Assembly (NCBI RefSeq): GCF_027853965.1
Contig: NZ_JAQGLB010000008.1
Location: 124,001 to 188,000, forward strand
Source of the DNA: Saccharopolyspora indica
Lineage (GTDB): Bacteria; Actinomycetota; Actinomycetes; Mycobacteriales; Pseudonocardiaceae
Length of the DNA: 64,000 nucleotides
Direction: 5' to 3'
Shown: positions 60,785-64,000 of the stretch, in pieces
Layout: each line of letters begins with the position of its first letter
Numbering within the stretch: the stretch's first letter is position 1
Notes under the pieces: model-generated
Seen by the model: the letters and a program-made list of their open reading frames with translations, nothing else
What the model was told of the DNA's origin: nothing
Databases searched by the model: none
Position numbers and translations under genes: made by a program

Positions 60785-63679
60785 GTGGCCATGCGGCCCC
60801 CGGTCGGAATGCCGAAACTGTCCCGGCGAAGCCGGATACTGCTGATCCTGGGCGGCATCGTGCTGGTCGCCCTGATCGCCGGATCGCGAATGCTGGGCAC
60901 CTACGTCGACTGGCTCTGGTACGGGGAGGTCGGCTACCGGGGCGTCTTCACCACCCAGCTGTTCTCCCGCGCCGGGCTCGGGGTGGCCGCCGCGGTCTTC
61001 CTCGGTCTCGTGCTGGGCCTGAACCTGTGGATCGCCTACCGCAACCGGCCGGTGTTCGTGCCGGTCAGCGGCCCGGACGACCCGCTGGCGCGATACCGCA
61101 CGGTGGCCACCGAGCGGTCCCGGCTGTTCGGGCTGGGCATCCCGATCGTGGTCGGCGTGATCGGCGGGCTGGCCGCGCAGGCCGACTGGCAGACGCTCCA
61201 GCTGTTCCTGCACAGCGTCCCGTTCGGCCAGGTCGACCCGGAGTTCGGCAAGGACATCGGCTTCTACACCTTCGAGCTGCCGTTCTGGCGGCTCCTGCTG
61301 TCGTGGGCGTTCATCGCGGTCACCGTGTCGTTCATCGGGGCGCTGATCACCCACTACATCTTCGGCGGCATCCGGCTGGCCGGCCGCTCCGGGCAGCTGT
61401 CCATGCCCGCCCGGGTCCAGCTGGCGATCCTGGCCGGGCTGTTCGTGCTGTTCAAGGCGGTCGACTACTTCCTGGACCGCTACGACCTGCTGCTGTCCCA
61501 GCGCAACTCGCTGTTCACCGGTGCCAGCTACACCGACCTGAACGCGGTGATGCCCGCCAAGCTGATCCTGATGTGCATCGCGGTGTTCTGCGCCCTCGCG
61601 TTCTTCGCGGTGATCTTCCTGAAGAACGTGCAGATCCCGGCGCTGGCGGCGGTGCTGCTCGTGCTGTCCAGCGTGGTCGTCGGCGCGGTGTGGCCGGCCC
61701 TGCTGGAGCAGTTCTCGGTGCGCCCGAACGCCAACCAGCGCGAGGCGCAGTCCATCGAGCGCAACCTGGAGGCCACCAAGGCGGCGTTCGGCATCGGCCC
61801 GGACAAGGTGGAGATCACCGACTACCCGGGGCGCACCCAGCTGCAGCCCAGCGAGGTGGCCGCGGACAAGGGCACCATCCCCAACATCCGGTTGCTGGAC
61901 CCGAACGTGCTGGCCCCGACGTTCACCCAGCTGACCCAGCAGTACAACTTCTACGGCTTCACCGACAAGCTGGACGTCGACCGGTACCGCGACGCCGACG
62001 GCAACCTCCGGGACTACCTGGTGGCGCTGCGCGAGCTCAACACCGACGGCCTGGCGGTCAACCAGCAGAACTGGATCAACCGGCACACCGTCTACACGCA
62101 CGGCAACGGTTTCGTCGCGGCGCCTGCCGACCGGGTCGACTCGACCTTCGAGGAAGGCAAGACCCAGGGCGGTTACCCGGTCTTCCAGATCAGCGACGTG
62201 GCCAACAACGGCCAGGGCGCCATCCCGGTCGAGCAGCCGCGCGTCTACTACGGCGAGCTGGTGGGCCGCAACGACTACGTGATCGTCGGCGGCAACGCGG
62301 GCGAGGCGCCGCGCGAGTACGACACCGACCAGCAGCAGTACACCTACACCGGCAAGGGCGGTGTCCCGGTCGGCAACCTGTTCCAGCGGCTGGTCTTCGG
62401 TGCTTACTACGGTGAGCGGAACTTCCTGTTCAGCGGCGCGATCGGCGATGAGTCGAAGATCATCTACGAGCGCAACCCGCGGGACCGCGTGCAGAAGGTG
62501 GCGCCCTGGCTGAAGCTGGACGGCGACCCCTACCCGGCAGTGATCAACGGTCGCATCAAGTGGATCGTCGACGGCTACACCACGCTGAACAACTACCCGT
62601 ACTCGCAGCTGACCGAGCTGGGCGAGGCCACCAACGACACCCTCACCGGCGTCGAGCGGCTGCCGAACCAGCAGATCAACTACATCCGCAACTCCGTCAA
62701 GGCCACCGTCGACGCCTACGACGGCAACGTCGAGCTCTACGCGGTCGACGAGCAGGACCCGGTGCTCAAGGCCTGGGAGGGCGTGTTCCCCGGCGTGGTC
62801 AAGCCCGCCAGCGAGATCAGCCCCGAGCTGCGCGACCACTTCCGGTACCCGGAGGACATCTTCAAGGTGCAGCGCAAGCTGCTCACCGAGTACCACGTGG
62901 ACAACCCCGGCGACTTCTTCTCCACCCAGACCTTCTGGGAGGTGCCGTCCGACCCGACCAGCCGCGGCAACGTCGCGGGCAGCGAGGGGCAGCAGCCGCC
63001 GTACTACGTGCTGGCGCAGATCGGTGAGCAGAAGGAACCGACGTTCCAGCTGACCAGCGCGCTCACGGCGCTGCGACGGCAGAACATGTCGGCGTGGGTG
63101 TCGGCGTCCTCGGACCCGGACGACTACGGCAAGCTCAGCGTGCTGAGGCTGCCGACCAACACCCTCACACCGGGCCCGAACCAGGTGCAGAACCAGATGG
63201 AGTCCACTCCGGAGGTCACCGAGAACCGCACCCTGTTCAACAACCCGAACGTCAACGCGATCTTCGGCAACCTGCTGACGCTGCCGGTGGCGGGTGGACT
63301 GCTCTACGTCGAGCCGATCTACATCCAGCGCAACGAGCAGGAGTCCTACCCGCAGCTCGCCAGGGTCCTGGTGTCCTTCGGCGGCAAGGTCGGCTTCTCC
63401 GAGACCCTGCAGGGCGCGCTGGACCAGGTGTTCGGCTCGGGTGCCGGCGATGCCACCCAGACCGAGGACCCGCAGCGCCCGCCGGGCCAGCAGCCCACGC
63501 CGCCCGGGCAGGACACCTCCAGCCCGGAGATGAGCAAGGCGGTCGGCGACATCCGGGCCGCGCTGGAGCACGTCCGCAAGGCCCAGCAGTCCGGGAACTT
63601 CGGTGACCTGGGCACGGCCTACCAGGAGCTCGACGACGCGATCCGGCGCTTCGAGCAGGCGCAGGGCAACGGCGGCTGA
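60785..63679 (+). CDS. UPF0182 large membrane protein (Rv3193c-like)
   Basis: Protein of 964 residues. The first about 310 contain seven membrane helices; the remaining large part is extracytoplasmic and ends in a Pro/Gln-rich linker and a helical tail (about 920-964). This is the UPF0182 layout. CAGGAG precedes GTG 60785; ATG 60791 is an alternative. Its function is not known. The gene order PDZ-UPF0182 matches M. tuberculosis Rv3194c-Rv3193c. Confidence 0.9.
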   Translation: MAMRPPVGMPKLSRRSRILLILGGIVLVALIAGSRMLGTYVDWLWYGEVGYRGVFTTQLFSRAGLGVAAAVFLGLVLGLNLWIAYRNRPVFVPVSGPDDPLARYRTVATERSRLFGLGIPIVVGVIGGLAAQADWQTLQLFLHSVPFGQVDPEFGKDIGFYTFELPFWRLLLSWAFIAVTVSFIGALITHYIFGGIRLAGRSGQLSMPARVQLAILAGLFVLFKAVDYFLDRYDLLLSQRNSLFTGASYTDLNAVMPAKLILMCIAVFCALAFFAVIFLKNVQIPALAAVLLVLSSVVVGAVWPALLEQFSVRPNANQREAQSIERNLEATKAAFGIGPDKVEITDYPGRTQLQPSEVAADKGTIPNIRLLDPNVLAPTFTQLTQQYNFYGFTDKLDVDRYRDADGNLRDYLVALRELNTDGLAVNQQNWINRHTVYTHGNGFVAAPADRVDSTFEEGKTQGGYPVFQISDVANNGQGAIPVEQPRVYYGELVGRNDYVIVGGNAGEAPREYDTDQQQYTYTGKGGVPVGNLFQRLVFGAYYGERNFLFSGAIGDESKIIYERNPRDRVQKVAPWLKLDGDPYPAVINGRIKWIVDGYTTLNNYPYSQLTELGEATNDTLTGVERLPNQQINYIRNSVKATVDAYDGNVELYAVDEQDPVLKAWEGVFPGVVKPASEISPELRDHFRYPEDIFKVQRKLLTEYHVDNPGDFFSTQTFWEVPSDPTSRGNVAGSEGQQPPYYVLAQIGEQKEPTFQLTSALTALRRQNMSAWVSASSDPDDYGKLSVLRLPTNTLTPGPNQVQNQMESTPEVTENRTLFNNPNVNAIFGNLLTLPVAGGLLYVEPIYIQRNEQESYPQLARVLVSFGGKVGFSETLQGALDQVFGSGAGDATQTEDPQRPPGQQPTPPGQDTSSPEMSKAVGDIRAALEHVRKAQQSGNFGDLGTAYQELDDAIRRFEQAQGNGG

Positions 63680-63693
63680 CCAGGCGTTGAGCA

Positions 63694-63736
63694 CCGCGGG
63701 GCGGGGACCGGGAACGGTCCCCGCCCCGCGGCTTTT
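63694..63736 (+). terminator. Intrinsic terminator after the UPF0182 gene
   Basis: A perfect 16-bp stem (CCGCGGGGCGGGGACC and complement) with a 6-nt loop is followed by CTTTT, 15 bp after the stop codon. Confidence 0.85.
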
Positions 63737-63832
63737 CCGGGCCTCCGATCGGGTGGAAGATGGGCTGCGTCACTTTTCCGCCCTTACGATTTGCACTAAG
63801 CTTCGGCGGCCCGTAAGGTTAGGGACACACGA

Positions 63833-63909
63833 CGCGGGGTGGAGCAGTTCGGTAGCTCGCTGGGCTCATAACCCAGAGGTCGCAGGTTCGAATCCTGTCC
63901 CCGCTACCA
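63833..63909 (+). tRNA. Initiator tRNA-fMet (CAT)
   Basis: 77-nt tRNA with loop CTCATAA (anticodon CAT), the three consecutive G-C pairs of initiators in the anticodon stem (TGGGC/ACCCA), an unpaired first base (C1 against T72), A73 and encoded CCA. D loop AGTTCGGTA and T arm GCAGG-TTCGAAT-CCTGT are normal. Confidence 0.96.
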
Positions 63910-63920
63910 TTCGGATGTTC

Positions 63921-63951
63921 AAGGGCCCCAGACTTCGTCTGGGGCCCTTTT
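63921..63951 (+). terminator. Intrinsic terminator after the initiator tRNA
   Basis: AAGGGCCCCAGAC pairs with GTCTGGGGCCCTT around a 3-nt loop and is followed by TT, 11 bp after the tRNA end. Confidence 0.85.
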
Positions 63952-64000
63952 CCCGTTGTCCTTATTTCCATACGGGGGCCGAGCCCCCGTAAACCCCCGC

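Noticed and set aside
1-64000. CRISPR arrays, prophage or insertion-sequence genes
   Set aside because: No repeat-spacer array, integrase, transposase or phage structural motif was seen in any frame.

Overview
The window is high-G+C actinobacterial DNA: GTG starts are common, third codon positions are G/C-rich, and most genes have either a GGAGG-type ribosome binding site or a leaderless promoter. Gene content (LpqY-SugABC, CorA, RhlE, DUF3107, DUF3152, MoeZ, AdnAB, NudC, UvrD2, WhiB7, ABC1 kinase, YlbL-type PDZ protease, UPF0182, an EspG/DUF3558 module) points to a Pseudonocardiaceae-like organism, perhaps close to Saccharopolyspora; the genus is inference. Two blocks recall Mycobacterium tuberculosis gene order as I remember it: the left end (Rv1234-Rv1239c: stress protein, lpqY-sugABC, corA) and most of 11-64 kb (Rv3212 back to Rv3193c).

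Layout. 0-9 kb: end of a stress-type membrane protein, a trehalose/sugar ABC importer operon behind a promoter with an embedded palindrome, a secreted CAP protein, corA with two very small downstream genes, a NUDIX hydrolase, a small membrane protein and a PH-domain membrane protein. 9-16 kb: PHP phosphoesterase, RecB-like nuclease, a beta-propeller-like protein, a DEAD-box helicase that seems to use a non-canonical start codon, a ferritin-like protein and DUF3107. 16-21 kb: two TetR regulators, a divergent AurF-like/hydrolase operon with a palindromic operator, an unusual array of palindromes, and an alpha/beta hydrolase. 21-25 kb: DUF3152 protease-like protein, MoeZ, a kinase-fold protein and a HemD-like protein. 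25.3-28 kb: two related, atypical tRNA genes directly followed by a 770-residue protein of unknown family, the least conventional locus here. 28-29.4 kb: an alkyltransferase-like protein and a secreted GH18 chitinase with a DasR-like site upstream. 29.6-36 kb: AdnA-AdnB resection helicase-nuclease. 36-42 kb: two unknown proteins, a potassium channel, a small membrane protein, a YpfJ-type zinc peptidase and DUF2207. 42-46.1 kb: a module of type VII secretion accessory genes without the core machinery. 46.2-50 kb: paired M16 peptidases and NudC. 50-56 kb: UvrD2, the whiB7 attenuator locus, a methyltransferase and an ABC1 kinase. 56-64 kb: zinc-ribbon protein, YgjP-like protease, Rv3195-like protein, PDZ-Lon protease, PPA1309-like protein, UPF0182 membrane protein and the initiator tRNA.

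Themes. DNA repair (AdnAB, UvrD2, RecB-like nuclease, ATL protein), envelope proteolysis (YlbL, YpfJ, DUF3152, M16 pair) and antibiotic-stress regulation (WhiB7) lie together. Many genes show a TANNNT-like -10 hexamer 6-8 nt before the start codon with no ribosome binding site, and several starts below were set this way. A 47-bp hairpin repeat occurs three times between genes. All functional assignments come from reading motifs and recalled family knowledge; no database search was run.
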